Shown piece by piece: positions 18,169 through 27,693 of a stretch of 64,000 nt of DNA. The position numbers and the translations under genes are program-made. The notes beneath the pieces are model-generated. The model did no database searches, was not told the origin of the DNA, and saw only the letters and a list, made by a program, of their open reading frames with translations. Source of the stretch: Metallosphaera yellowstonensis MK1 (lineage in GTDB: Archaea > Thermoproteota > Thermoprotei_A > Sulfolobales > Sulfolobaceae); NCBI RefSeq assembly GCF_000243315.1, contig NZ_JH597761.1:533440-597439 (forward strand), read 5' to 3'. The number at the start of each line of letters is the position of its first letter. The stretch's first letter is position 1.

Positions 18169-18446
18169 TCAGACTACATCTCTGATGAGGTCTTGACGTT
18201 TCTGAGGGCTAAGGTTCCGTGGATAGCCAGAGAGGTTGGTCAAAACGTTTTAGATAACTTGGAGGTCGTGAAAGTCGATCATGAGGACTTCAGGACAGCG
18301 TGAGAATAATTCAACAAGTTTGATGATTTGAGTTTCACTGACTGCACTACCTTATCGTTCTCAAGGAGGTTAAAGATCAGGAGACTAATGACTTTCGATC
18401 AGACCCTGTTAAACGCGTTCGCGCGTTCTTGTCCTACTATTCATTA
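18169..18446 (+). pseudogene. VapC-type PIN toxin pseudogene (second TA pair)
   Basis: The readable frame SDYISDEVLTFLRAKVPW, then LEVVKVDHEDFRTA, two stops, FDDLSFTDCTTLSFSRRL and RRLMTFDQTL matches a common Sulfolobales VapC family, including the conserved SFTDC segment. The first third with the initial catalytic Asp is missing; the break coincides with the end of the IS607 element. Probably the former partner of the antitoxin at 15699. Confidence 0.75.
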
Positions 18447-18587
18447 GACGCAGTGAATTCGTTGAGGAGGTGGAACGGCTCTGGTTGAACCTCTTGTCCC
18501 CCCAGACAACTGGCCTTGCTGGGTAGAGGGCCCTTAGGTTCGGCCTCCCTCTCAGTTGAGTCGACTCAGGGAAGTGACAACTCAAGG

Positions 18588-18653
18588 ACAGCAGTTATCA
18601 GATTTTACCTTGATTACGGGGCGCTACCTAACGAAAAATCCCATAACTGCTGT
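18588..18653. repeat. 66-bp miniature element with 5-bp target duplication
   Basis: acagcagttatcagatttta at left and cccataactgctgt at right; flanked by caagg on both sides (18583-18587 and 18654-18658). It ends about 10 bp before the TATA-like box of the gene starting at 18696. Confidence 0.88.
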
Positions 18654-18695
18654 CAAGGAGATAAGTTTATTTCAGAGTCCCAAAGATCAATCAGT

Positions 18696-19109
18696 ATGAA
18701 GGCCCCCCTCTCCCTGAGGATAGCTACCAGGCACGGAGACAGGGTAACTATTTACTTAGGGGTTCTCACAGGTCTATTCTACGTGATTAACCTAGTCGGG
18801 ATTCTAAACAACGACGAACCCCTACTCTTGTTAGGGACGAGCTCCCTCCTAGCCGTCCTATTACTTATCCTAACGTCGTTCTTTTGGTTGAACTCCAAGA
18901 TAACCCCCGAGTGGATCGTGATAGGTAGATGGAGGGTGCCCCTCAGGCAGGTCAGGGAGATAAGGGTGATAAGAGGGGTGGACGGGAGCTCGGAAGCCGA
19001 CTTACTGATAGTCTTCGAGGGAGGGGAGAGGTTAGTCAAGGGCGTAAAGAACTGGAGTGAAGTCCTTGAGACCTTCCGCAGGTTCAGGGAGGTTCAAGGA
19101 AACATGTGA
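18696..19109 (+). CDS. Two-helix membrane protein with a C-terminal PH-like cytosolic domain
   Basis: About 137 residues from ATG 18696, chosen because the TATA-like ataagtttattt box lies about 30 bp upstream and the longer reading frame would start inside the miniature element. Two hydrophobic helices (VTIYLGVLTGLFYVINLVGI and the LLLGTSS...LILTSFFWL stretch) are followed by ITPEWIVIGRWRVPLRQVRE, similar to bacterial PH-2-type domains. Function unknown. It precedes the sedolisin gene by about 50 bp, but that gene has its own promoter. Confidence 0.65.
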   Translation: MKAPLSLRIATRHGDRVTIYLGVLTGLFYVINLVGILNNDEPLLLLGTSSLLAVLLLILTSFFWLNSKITPEWIVIGRWRVPLRQVREIRVIRGVDGSSEADLLIVFEGGERLVKGVKNWSEVLETFRRFREVQGNM

Positions 19110-19160
19110 ATACTATGTATATATAGTAAGGTATTTTAACACCAATCGACAACGTTTCCT

Positions 19161-22100
19161 ATGCAAAGGGATTCGGTCTCGCTCCTTCTCGTCCTCATTT
19201 TCCTACTCTCCTTAACTTCTCCCCTGGCCTACTCCAGTCCGCTACCGACACAGTACCAAACGGAACCCTTCGTGATGAGGGGCTTCCACGAGGTAGGGTC
19301 CCTTCCAGGAGACAGCGTGGTAGTAGCTACTGTCTACATCCCTCTCAGGAACCTGAACTTGCTCTACTACTACGCTGAACAGACCTCAAACCCATCCTCA
19401 CCTCTATACCACAAGTTCCTGACCAAGGAACAGGTGAAGTCCCTCTTCTATCCCACGGCCCAATTCCAGTCCGTGCTGAGTTACCTAAAGCACGAAGGTC
19501 TCAAGGTCCTGCTGACCGGGGCGGACTCGGTCATAGTGGTCCAGGGAACAGTGACTCAGATGGAGAACGCCTTGGGGCTACACTACTACCTAGTGAGCAA
19601 CGGTACGTCAGAGTACTACCAGGGTGTTGGAGTTCCCAAACTGGGTGGAGTTATCGTAGTGTCCAACAACCTAACCTCCATCTTCTTCTCACATCCCTCC
19701 ACCCTGTTCACCCAGAGGGACGTCAACCTGTTAAGGGACTCCCTGTCTCAACCTGCTAACCAGACCTTCCCCATTGAAGCCTACCCGGTCGTTGACCTGA
19801 GGGTGGTCTACAACGCGTCCGTGCTACTGGAGAGGGGCATAGACGGGAGCAATTACACCGTGGGTATACTGGACTTCGCTGGGGATCCCTACATAGCTCA
19901 ACAGTTGGCCAAGTTCGATCAACTTTATCACCTACCGGCTCCCCCCAACTTCACCGTGGTCCCAGTGGGGCCCTACGACCCTAACCTGGGGATAACCTCA
20001 GGCTGGGCAGGTGAGATAAGCCTTGACGTAGAGGCCGCCCACTCCATGGCTCCTGGGGCAAACATCACGCTCTATATAGCGAACCTCAACCTCCCCCTGA
20101 GCTCGATCCTGGCCTACATCGTGTCTCAGGATAACGTTGACGTACTCTCCCAGAGTTTCAGCATACCCGAGGAGTTCCTTCCCACCTTCTCTGGCCCCCT
20201 GTTCTACCAGTGCGTCGTCCTCTCGGATCAGTACTACGCCATGGGGTCGGCGGAGGGGATCACCTTCCTGGCGTCCAGTGGCGACGGAGGGGGTAGCGGG
20301 TACAGTGCCGGGCCCCTGGGGAGCATCGGTTACCCGTCCACCTCACCCTTCGTCACCTCCTTAGGAGGTACAACTACATACCTGACTTTCCCCTCCCTGT
20401 CCTACAACGTGACCGCTTGGTCCAACTACGGTTTCGTACCCCCAGATGTTAACTATGGGGGGAGCACTGGAGGGGTGAGCCAAGTGGAGCCAAAGCCCTA
20501 TTACCAGTGGTCCATCTCCTCCCCCAGCGGTTTCCCCAACGGCAGGGAGACCCCAGACATCTCAGCCAACGCCGACGTGTACCCTGGGATATACATCGTC
20601 TGTCCTGGAAACGTCACTGCCATCAGTGGTGGGACGAGTGAGGCCTCGCCCCTGACGGCGGGTCTGCTGACCTTGGTCATGCAGGCCAGTCACACCAGGT
20701 TGGGGAACCTCAACCCTGATCTATACAGGCTTTACTCCTCGGATTACGGGAGAGCCTTCACCCCCATCACCTTCGGCTACAACATACCGTGGACTGCAGG
20801 GGAGGGGTACAACTTGGTCACCGGGTTGGGCCAACTGAACGTCGGTGAACTGCCCTACCTGCTCAACTCCACTGGGATGGCCCTCTCCGTAATCGTGAAC
20901 GATTCCAACGTGAGCGTAGTTGTGCCTGGTCAGAGCCTCACGGTGAAGGCTAAGGTGACTCAGGGCAACTCCACCGTGAGCGAGGGGAAATTCTACTTGT
21001 TACTAGAGGGGATTAACGGGAACTTGACGGAGGTTCCGATGACCTACAACCAGGGGACCTGGTACGCCAGACTCACTATCCCCCAGAATGCGTCCGGTGT
21101 GATCTTCGTAAACGTTTACGGTGAGGCCAACGGTAGCATGGGGTACGGCTTCCTGGAGGTGTTCTCAGGTTACTTCGCCCAGTTCATCTCTCCACCCCCG
21201 TACACTGTGGAGTGGACGGGAGCGGGAGTTCCCCTCGTCGTGAACCTGACGTCCCCTCTAGGTACCCTAGCCCCAAACACGACTGAGGTAACGGTGAAGG
21301 TACTGTCGTACAATATAACGAACGACTCCTACACGTTGGTGAACCAAACAACCTTGGTCTACTCCCCCCAAGCCAACGCGTGGGTAGGCACCATTCCCCA
21401 AGACGTCCCTTCAGGACCGGTGCTCCTGGAGGTGGAGGGAGCCTTCGGGTACGACGCGTTCTTCAACGGGATAGGACTCAACTCCCTGTTCATTCTGCCC
21501 CAGGTGGTCGCTGAACCGGGTACAGTTTACCCTGGACAGGACGTGATAATTCAGGGGAGTCTGACCTCACCCAGTAACCTCATGCCTCCGACCTCCATGA
21601 ACCTGGTCACTGGATCGAACGTCACCGCTGAGCTCCTCTCTCCCTCCAAGGAGGTCGTCTCCAGGACGGAGGTCTTATTGACCTTTACCCCCCTAGGTCC
21701 CCAGTACGTAGGATACCTCCCTGTACCAGCCAACGCCACCCCTGGACTGTACACTGTACTGCTCTTCGCCGACTATGATTCCTACATCCTCAACGAAACT
21801 ATACCTGGGTTCTACTACGGCCAGATATATGTTGGTGACAGGGCGTCCACACCCCTCAGGTTCTCCACTACCTACGCCCTGGAGGGCTCAACCCTCTACG
21901 TGTACTCCAACATAACATCTGGAGGGAAACAAGTGAAGTACGGTATGTTCTCAGCCACCGTTTACCCAACGTTACTCTCCAATGAGTATCAAGCCATCTC
22001 AGTCGTCACCGAGATACCCCTCTGGTACAACAACACGCTGGGGTTATGGGTGGGGAACATCACCCTTCCCTCCTCACTCTCCACAGGTAACCTTACCTAC

Positions 22101-22982
22101 CTGGGGAACTCCTACGTCGCCCTGCCTTTTCAGGTCCTAGTGAGTGGAGTGGGTGCATACGGTAGTGCCACCAACAACAGCGTGTCCTCCTCCTCCAGGT
22201 TCTACGTGGAGCCGTTCACCTTAGTGAGGAACGACCCTTCCTTTAACCCAGTTCAAACTTACGACTCAGCCTTCGAGAACGACACGTTGTACGTTAACGG
22301 GACTATGTTCAACGACCTCTTCCTGGGCGAGAACGTGATAAGGTACAGCCAAGTCACTATAACCTCCTCCAACGTTAGTGGTACGCTGATCCTCCAGGGA
22401 TCGAACGTCACCCTCGTGGACGTCTACGCCAACGACCTGGTGGTGGAGAACGGAAGTGTTACACTGGTGAACTCCAGGGTGAACTCTATCTCACTGCAGA
22501 GTTCCGTGGTACACCTGATACAGTCCTATTACTCCAGGGTGAGCCCCTCGCCTCCCATCATAGACATAGGGCTCACGTCCGGAGAGAACGTGACCGGGAA
22601 CCTCACCTTCCCAGTCACGGTCTTAGGTAGCGGTATCACTACGGTCAAGGTGTTGCTGGACGGAAGGTTAGTGACGTCCTTCACGGGAAACGGCACTCAT
22701 CAAGTGACCATAAACACCAATGCGTACCCGGACGGGGATCATCAAGTGGAGGTCGAGGTGGCACAGTCCGACGGTCTCAACTTCACGGCATCGGTGAACG
22801 TGTTGTTCCAGAACCAGTTGAAGAGCGTGGCCATCGGGTTAACCCAACTCAACACCACGGTACAGACCAAGGGTCAGGAGCTGTCTACCTCGGTCAATGA
22901 GGATCTATACGTGGCTTTACTGGGGGTGGTGCTTGGGCTTGTGGGGATAGTTGTGGGGGTAGCGTCGTATAGGAGGAAGTAA
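19161..22982 (+). CDS. Sedolisin (S53) serine-carboxyl protease, large, membrane-anchored, extracellular
   Basis: 1273 residues. Signal peptide at 1-25; a pro-kumamolisin activation domain to about residue 185; then the S53 catalytic domain with E285 and D289 (GEISLDVE), the oxyanion Asp D375 (ASSGDGG) and the nucleophile S493 in GGTSEASP. VTGLGQLNVGEL marks the usual calcium-site end. About 650 further residues are Asn/Thr/Ser-rich beta domains with many N-glycosylation sequons, closed by a C-terminal helix and basic tail (GVVLGLVGIVVGVASYRRK). It would digest protein at low pH on the cell surface. A TATA-like ggtattttaac lies 30 bp upstream. Confidence 0.93.
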   Translation: MQRDSVSLLLVLIFLLSLTSPLAYSSPLPTQYQTEPFVMRGFHEVGSLPGDSVVVATVYIPLRNLNLLYYYAEQTSNPSSPLYHKFLTKEQVKSLFYPTAQFQSVLSYLKHEGLKVLLTGADSVIVVQGTVTQMENALGLHYYLVSNGTSEYYQGVGVPKLGGVIVVSNNLTSIFFSHPSTLFTQRDVNLLRDSLSQPANQTFPIEAYPVVDLRVVYNASVLLERGIDGSNYTVGILDFAGDPYIAQQLAKFDQLYHLPAPPNFTVVPVGPYDPNLGITSGWAGEISLDVEAAHSMAPGANITLYIANLNLPLSSILAYIVSQDNVDVLSQSFSIPEEFLPTFSGPLFYQCVVLSDQYYAMGSAEGITFLASSGDGGGSGYSAGPLGSIGYPSTSPFVTSLGGTTTYLTFPSLSYNVTAWSNYGFVPPDVNYGGSTGGVSQVEPKPYYQWSISSPSGFPNGRETPDISANADVYPGIYIVCPGNVTAISGGTSEASPLTAGLLTLVMQASHTRLGNLNPDLYRLYSSDYGRAFTPITFGYNIPWTAGEGYNLVTGLGQLNVGELPYLLNSTGMALSVIVNDSNVSVVVPGQSLTVKAKVTQGNSTVSEGKFYLLLEGINGNLTEVPMTYNQGTWYARLTIPQNASGVIFVNVYGEANGSMGYGFLEVFSGYFAQFISPPPYTVEWTGAGVPLVVNLTSPLGTLAPNTTEVTVKVLSYNITNDSYTLVNQTTLVYSPQANAWVGTIPQDVPSGPVLLEVEGAFGYDAFFNGIGLNSLFILPQVVAEPGTVYPGQDVIIQGSLTSPSNLMPPTSMNLVTGSNVTAELLSPSKEVVSRTEVLLTFTPLGPQYVGYLPVPANATPGLYTVLLFADYDSYILNETIPGFYYGQIYVGDRASTPLRFSTTYALEGSTLYVYSNITSGGKQVKYGMFSATVYPTLLSNEYQAISVVTEIPLWYNNTLGLWVGNITLPSSLSTGNLTYLGNSYVALPFQVLVSGVGAYGSATNNSVSSSSRFYVEPFTLVRNDPSFNPVQTYDSAFENDTLYVNGTMFNDLFLGENVIRYSQVTITSSNVSGTLILQGSNVTLVDVYANDLVVENGSVTLVNSRVNSISLQSSVVHLIQSYYSRVSPSPPIIDIGLTSGENVTGNLTFPVTVLGSGITTVKVLLDGRLVTSFTGNGTHQVTINTNAYPDGDHQVEVEVAQSDGLNFTASVNVLFQNQLKSVAIGLTQLNTTVQTKGQELSTSVNEDLYVALLGVVLGLVGIVVGVASYRRK

Positions 22983-23111
22983 GAGGTGTAATATAAGTCC
23001 CTTTTCTTTTTCGTGACAGTGTACATTAAGTTACGTTAAGTATTTTAAGTGAACGGCTTGATACGGAGGTCTGATCTAGGTTCTAGAGAAACCACGTTCT
23101 AGACTCTTTGA

Positions 23112-23245
23112 TAGCAGGTATTAGATTTCCCTTGATGATGGGCATTAGTTAAGCGAAAGTCACATACAGCAGTTATGGGATTTCTCGTTAGGTGTCGCCT
23201 TGAAGTCAAGGCAGAATCTAATAACTGCTGTCACATAACTGCTGT
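23112..23245. repeat. Older miniature element interrupted by a younger copy
   Basis: Outer arms are tagcaggtattagatttccc (from 23112) and, after the inner copy, cataactgctgt (ending 23245). Removing 23166-23231 plus one cacat restores a normal family member of about 63 bp. Confidence 0.8.
23166..23231. repeat. 66-bp miniature element nested in another, with 5-bp target duplication
   Basis: acagcagttatgggatttct at left, ctaataactgctgt at right; flanked by cacat at 23161-23165 and 23232-23236. The target is the right arm of the older copy. Confidence 0.9.
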
Positions 23246-23431
23246 TTTTACCGAGGTTCAGTACGAGTGTGGGAATCGGTTCCCGTAACCCATCACGCTT
23301 AGTCGTTTTACGTTTAGGTCTGGAGAGAAGAAGTCCAGTCCAGTGAAAGCTGGCCTTGATGGTCTAGGTCAACCTGAGGGCTCCGCCACGATCGGATCAA
23401 AGTAGATCTCGCTGAGCAATTTCGTCGTAGA

Positions 23432-23503
23432 TGAGCAGATATGAGACTTTACCTAAAACGCCGTCTCACGCTCAAGGGAGACCCTAATAACTGCCAGTGA
23501 ACA
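23432..23503. repeat. Degenerate miniature element
   Basis: On the minus strand ggcagttattagggtctccc pairs with tgagactttacc near its other end, giving the family arrangement with more mismatches. Confidence 0.5.
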
Positions 23504-23568
23504 TTGAAGTTCCATCCTGGAGTTCACGGAATATCTTACCTTTTAACCTCGACCCTTGATCATAAATT

Positions 23569-25683
23569 ATGGCGTATCAGAGGTGCCTTATGTGCAAGAA
23601 CCAGTGTGGCATCCTCGTGAACCAGGAGGGAGACGCCGTTAAGGTGTCAGCTAACAGGAACCACCCTCAGGCTGGGATATGCGGTAGGGGGGCAGCTGCC
23701 CCTTACATTCTGAACCATCCGGACAGGCTCAAGGGACCTATGGTGAGGAGAGGGGGTGTACTTGAGCAGACCGACTGGGAGACTGCCCTCGGGGAGACGG
23801 TCAAGGCCTTGAGGAAGGTGAGGGAGGAGGACCCTCGTTACTTGGCCATAACCTTCCACGATTATGGTAAGGAGTTGCTGGAGAGGTTCGCCTACTTGTA
23901 CGGTACACCCAACCTGATAGGACATGAGGCAGTGTGTCACGGGCCTAGGACTGTAGCTTCACAGTTGGTGTTGGGTGCCGAGGGTCCGAGAAGCCTGGAC
24001 CCTGACTATCCCAACTCAAAGTTCGTAGTCTTCCTAAGTAGGAATCCCCTAGAGGGAATAGTACCTGAGATAGTGAGGAGGATAGATCTAGGTAGGAGCA
24101 AGGGAATGAGAGTAACTGTCGTGGACCCCAGGAGGTCGGCCTTAGCTCAGCGTTACGCCGAGAGGTGGATAGCCATCAGGCCTGGTACCGACACGGCTCT
24201 CCTCCTATCCCTAGCGTACTACATGATAGAGCATCACATGTACGATGAGGACTTCCTCAGGAGGTACTCAAACGCTTCCCTACTGGTGAGGACGAGGGAC
24301 ATGACGAGTACGGGAGAATACCACGAGGATCTCCTCTACAAGGGAGAGATGAGTGGGGAGGAGGTCGCCACTGCCTTCTGGCTCTTCAGGAGGGAGGGAG
24401 AGAAGGTGTATCCCTCGCTCCAGGAGATCACTGGAGCGAGCTACGATGACGTGAAGTACCTAGCCGAGAACCTATGGGAGAACAGGCCCTCCTCGGTCAT
24501 AGACGACGGGTGGCACACCTCTTACGCCATGGACTCCACTTACACCTGGATGACAGCGTTCATCATCAACGCCATGTTGGGAAACCTGGATAGGAGGGGA
24601 GGATTGGTGTTCGCCAAGAGGCCGAAGGTCAAGCTCTACGACGGTGAGCTGAGGAGAGACAGGATCGACAGGTACAGGTTCCCTTTGACCTACGCCTCCT
24701 TCCAGGAAGTATATAGGGCTATACTCACGGGGAAGCCTCATCCGATCAGGGCACTCATGGTCGTGGGCACTAACCTGGACGGTAGGGACGCCAATTCTTC
24801 CATGGTTAGGGAGGCCCTCTCAAGGGTAGAGTTCCTGGTCACGGTTGACATTTTCCCCTCAGACGTGACCCAATACGCCCACGTTGTGCTGGCAGAGTCC
24901 ACCTTTCTGGAAAGAGACGAATTGCCGGGAGTCGTCGGTTGGTCGCTGGAGCCCTGGGTCGACGCTCATCAAGCTGCAGTGAAGCCAATCCATGATACGA
25001 GACCGTTGCACTGGATCCTCCTGGAATTGGAGAGGAGACTGGGGCTATCGCAGGAGAGTTATGAGGACCTGGAGAGGAGAGTCCTGACCCAGTTGAAGGT
25101 AAATGAGACTGAGTTGAGGACGAAGGGGGCAGTGAGGCTTCAGGGGGAGGTATACGACCAGGTCCCTTACGTTAAACCGTTGGGGACTGAGTCAGGGAAG
25201 GTGGAAATATACTCCAGGAGACTGAGGGAGTTGGGATATTACCCGATCCCCACATACGTTCCAGGTAGGCTAGCCCCGCAGGGGGAGAACCAGTTCTACC
25301 TAGTCACTGGGCACACGTTGTACCACACACAGGACAGCATCACCTTCGACATACCCACGCTGATCAAACTGGCACCCGACAATCCCTTACAGATGAACAG
25401 GAGGAGGGCTGAGAAGTTGGGAATAAGGGACGGAGATCTTGTGGAGGTTAGATCGTTGACCACAGGAGAGAGCGTTAGGTGTAGGGTAAAGGTCACAGGT
25501 GAGATCAGGGAAGACACCGTGTTCGCTTACTTCGGTTTCGGTAGGCACTCTAAGGGTTTGAAGTTCGCCTACGGACACGGGTTCGACGTGAACCTCTTGA
25601 TATCTGACGAGATAGTTGACCCCATTGCTGGAAGCGTTGCCCAATCCCAAAACATAGTTGAGGTTAGAAAAGCGGAGAAGTAG
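23569..25683 (+). CDS. Molybdopterin (DMSO-reductase family) oxidoreductase, stand-alone
   Basis: 704 residues of the Mo/W-bis-MGD family. The N-terminal [4Fe-4S] site is visible as RCLMCKNQCGI with a fourth Cys in GICGRGAAAP. A probable Mo-ligand Cys lies in GHEAVCHGPR; MGD-binding segments include VVDPRRSALAQRYAERW and, at the end, the molybdopterin-dinucleotide domain (LVTGHTLYHTQDS, LGIRDGDLVEV). No Tat signal is present, so it is probably cytosolic. No iron-sulfur or membrane partner is adjacent. The arrangement resembles thiosulfate/polysulfide or formate-type members; the substrate cannot be decided. Confidence 0.85.
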   Translation: MAYQRCLMCKNQCGILVNQEGDAVKVSANRNHPQAGICGRGAAAPYILNHPDRLKGPMVRRGGVLEQTDWETALGETVKALRKVREEDPRYLAITFHDYGKELLERFAYLYGTPNLIGHEAVCHGPRTVASQLVLGAEGPRSLDPDYPNSKFVVFLSRNPLEGIVPEIVRRIDLGRSKGMRVTVVDPRRSALAQRYAERWIAIRPGTDTALLLSLAYYMIEHHMYDEDFLRRYSNASLLVRTRDMTSTGEYHEDLLYKGEMSGEEVATAFWLFRREGEKVYPSLQEITGASYDDVKYLAENLWENRPSSVIDDGWHTSYAMDSTYTWMTAFIINAMLGNLDRRGGLVFAKRPKVKLYDGELRRDRIDRYRFPLTYASFQEVYRAILTGKPHPIRALMVVGTNLDGRDANSSMVREALSRVEFLVTVDIFPSDVTQYAHVVLAESTFLERDELPGVVGWSLEPWVDAHQAAVKPIHDTRPLHWILLELERRLGLSQESYEDLERRVLTQLKVNETELRTKGAVRLQGEVYDQVPYVKPLGTESGKVEIYSRRLRELGYYPIPTYVPGRLAPQGENQFYLVTGHTLYHTQDSITFDIPTLIKLAPDNPLQMNRRRAEKLGIRDGDLVEVRSLTTGESVRCRVKVTGEIREDTVFAYFGFGRHSKGLKFAYGHGFDVNLLISDEIVDPIAGSVAQSQNIVEVRKAEK

Positions 25684-25773
25684 CCCCGTTACCGGTTGAG
25701 GTAGTAACGGACCTCAACCTTCGCGGGATCCCCGTGATCCTTGATTAAACCGGTGAGGTCGCCACTCGGAAGT

Positions 25774-26286
25774 TTAGATACCATAATACTTCTTACATAT
25801 CTCTCTCCCCATCTCCTCTGGGTCTTGGAAGTGAAATACCTCCCCAGTCCTTCTCTGATCTAGGTGAGTGGGAAACGCCTTGAGCAACAGGTCCGTGGAG
25901 AGACCCGTACCCACCAACGAATAAATGGTCTTACCCATGGCGTAGGCCATGAGGATCTCCGTCATGGTGCCTGCCTCTCCGCCCAGTGAGACCAGGATGT
26001 CTCCAGACCTGACCAACATAACCGACCTGCACCTTGGCTCACAACCGGTGTTTATCCTCACGACCTGAGGGGGTAGGATCACGTGTTCCATCTCCTCGGG
26101 GAGTATTGCAACGACGTTGATCCCCAGCCTTAGGGCCTCGTCGACTACAGTCCTCATGAGACCCCAATATCCTCCCACGAGGAGGGAGTGCCTGTGGCAC
26201 CTGGAGAGGACCCTCAGGAATCTTTTGGACTTGTCCTCCACCTCCTCCCCAGTCTCTGAGCCGTGGGCCGCTATCGCTATCTGCAT
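25774..26286 (-). CDS. LOG-like Rossmann nucleotide-binding protein (TIGR00725-like)
   Basis: 170 residues from ATG 26286 (MQIAIAAHGSE), chosen over the longer frame because a TATA-like stretch lies about 25 bp upstream. A glycine-rich loop (LLVGGYWGLMRTVVDEAL) and the family motif LGGEAGTMTEILMA, matching the G-G-x-G-T-x-x-E pattern of lysine-decarboxylase-like/LOG proteins, are visible. Relatives cleave nucleotide monophosphates or bind nucleotides. The exact role is unknown. Confidence 0.7.
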   Translation of the reverse strand: MQIAIAAHGSETGEEVEDKSKRFLRVLSRCHRHSLLVGGYWGLMRTVVDEALRLGINVVAILPEEMEHVILPPQVVRINTGCEPRCRSVMLVRSGDILVSLGGEAGTMTEILMAYAMGKTIYSLVGTGLSTDLLLKAFPTHLDQRRTGEVFHFQDPEEMGREICKKYYGI

Positions 26287-26342
26287 GTAGAGAGATAACA
26301 AGGAAAAGATAAAAAACATTTCATCGCGGTGGAAAAACTCTA

Positions 26343-26406
26343 TTAGTAGTTATTAGATTTCCCTTGATAACAGAACGTCAGTTAAGGGAAAGTCAAATAA
26401 CTACTA
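26343..26406. repeat. Miniature element with target duplication
   Basis: Left arm agtagttattagatttccct, right arm gggaaagtcaaataactact; flanked by ctcta at 26338-26342 and 26407-26411. Lies between the exonuclease III and LOG-like genes. Confidence 0.8.
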
Positions 26407-26428
26407 CTCTATCCGTGACGAGGCTTAA

Positions 26429-27166
26429 CTACTCCAGCTGCAAGGTTATCGGAGCATGGTCGGAACCCATCATGTCCTCCAGGATGTTCGCCCTCCTCAC
26501 CCTACCGGCCAGCTCCGCGGAGACTAGACAATAGTCAATCCTCCACCCCACGTTCCTCTCCCTGGCCTTAGTCCTATAGCTCCACCATGAGTAGTGTCCT
26601 CCCTCCTTCACGAACATCCTGAAGGTGTCCACGAAACCTGAGAGGAGGAACTTATGGAACCACTCCCTCTCCTCCCGCGTGAAACCGGCGTGATCCTCGT
26701 TCTCCTCAGGTCTCGCGATATCTATCTCCTCGTGAGCCACGTTGAAGTCGCCGCACACTACTAGAGGTTTCCTCAGGGAGCCCACGAACTCTTGGAAGGC
26801 CTCATCGAAGGAGAGCTTGAACTGTAGTCTCCTTAAGCCTTCCCCGGAGTTGGGAAAGTAAGCGTTCACTACGTAGAAGTCTGGGAACTCCAATGTGATC
26901 ACTCTGCCCTCTGAGTCGAACTCCTCCCTGCCTATACCGTACCTGAACGAGAGAGGAGCTTGTCTGGAGAGTGTCATAGTCCCGCTGTAACCTCTCTTCC
27001 TCGCCGGGAAGAGGTAAACGTGATAGGGGAGGAACTGAAAGTCTAGCGGAACCACGTCTGACTTGACCTCCTGGAACATGACCACGTCGTAGTCCTTAAT
27101 GATGCCCAGTATACCCTTTCCCAGTGCGGACCTCAGTCCATTTACGTTCCAGGAAAGAAACCGCAT
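26429..27166 (-). CDS. xthA: Exodeoxyribonuclease III / AP endonuclease
   Basis: 245 residues of the exonuclease III family acting in base-excision repair at abasic sites. All motifs are in place: SWNVNGLRS, the metal-binding Glu in MFQEVK, YFPNSGEGLRRLQFK, GDFNVAHEEIDIARP, the W/DYCLVS segment and the final SDHAPITLQL catalytic Asp-His pair. Length is normal for the family. Stands alone with a T-rich region upstream. Confidence 0.93.
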   Translation of the reverse strand: MRFLSWNVNGLRSALGKGILGIIKDYDVVMFQEVKSDVVPLDFQFLPYHVYLFPARKRGYSGTMTLSRQAPLSFRYGIGREEFDSEGRVITLEFPDFYVVNAYFPNSGEGLRRLQFKLSFDEAFQEFVGSLRKPLVVCGDFNVAHEEIDIARPEENEDHAGFTREEREWFHKFLLSGFVDTFRMFVKEGGHYSWWSYRTKARERNVGWRIDYCLVSAELAGRVRRANILEDMMGSDHAPITLQLE

Positions 27167-27405
27167 GCCTTAAACAAGATGATGTAGATTAAAAGGGTAC
27201 TTGAATTAACTCCCCGGTTAATTCAAGGAGCCGACTCTCCTTCTCCTCAACTCCATGTTCTACGCTCCTCCTGAACCACCGTCCAGAAGTTGACTCCATC
27301 TAAAAGCGTTGAACATGGTCCTCCACTCGCTCTGCACTAATCTTACGCCCTTACTCACGTCACTAGGATCCGCGTGCGGTTTTCTCCAGGTGGGACTTAC
27401 ACGTG

Positions 27406-27693
27406 TTTACCCGTGGCGTAACTTTTCCTTACTTTTAATTACTTCTAATTCCACCACGGGCACCCCTCTTAAGGGATCATACACAGTCACCCTTAACTCA
27501 TTGGGGCTGGTCGAGGGAAACACCACTACCCTCCCATCCACACTTTTATCACTCCCCAAACCTCGTGAGCAGTGCCCGTCATCAGTTAGGGGGATCATCA
27601 ATAAAAACTACTTCGGTAATACTATATAAACATTACTTAATTAAAACGATATTTAGAAGTGATTAAAAATAACGAGTAGTTACGTAGAAGCGT
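27406..27693 (-). mobile_element. Miniature IS607-type derivative (tnpB 3' end joined to the left end)
   Basis: From tttacccgtggcgtaac to about 27630 the sequence is the last part of a tnpB (minus strand reads VFPSTSPNELRVTVYDPLRG as at 37859-38000). It is then joined to a left-end sequence (ataacgagtagttacgta) also found at 57553. The middle is deleted. It cuts into the 3' end of the CopT-like gene. Confidence 0.7.

Larger units (their letters stand above)
22983..23568. other. Intergenic region dominated by miniature elements
   Basis: A T-rich stretch after the sedolisin stop (23000-23013) is a plausible terminator. Three miniature elements follow, one nested in another. A TATA-like ccttttaacc near 23540 serves the oxidoreductase gene. 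Confidence 0.6.
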
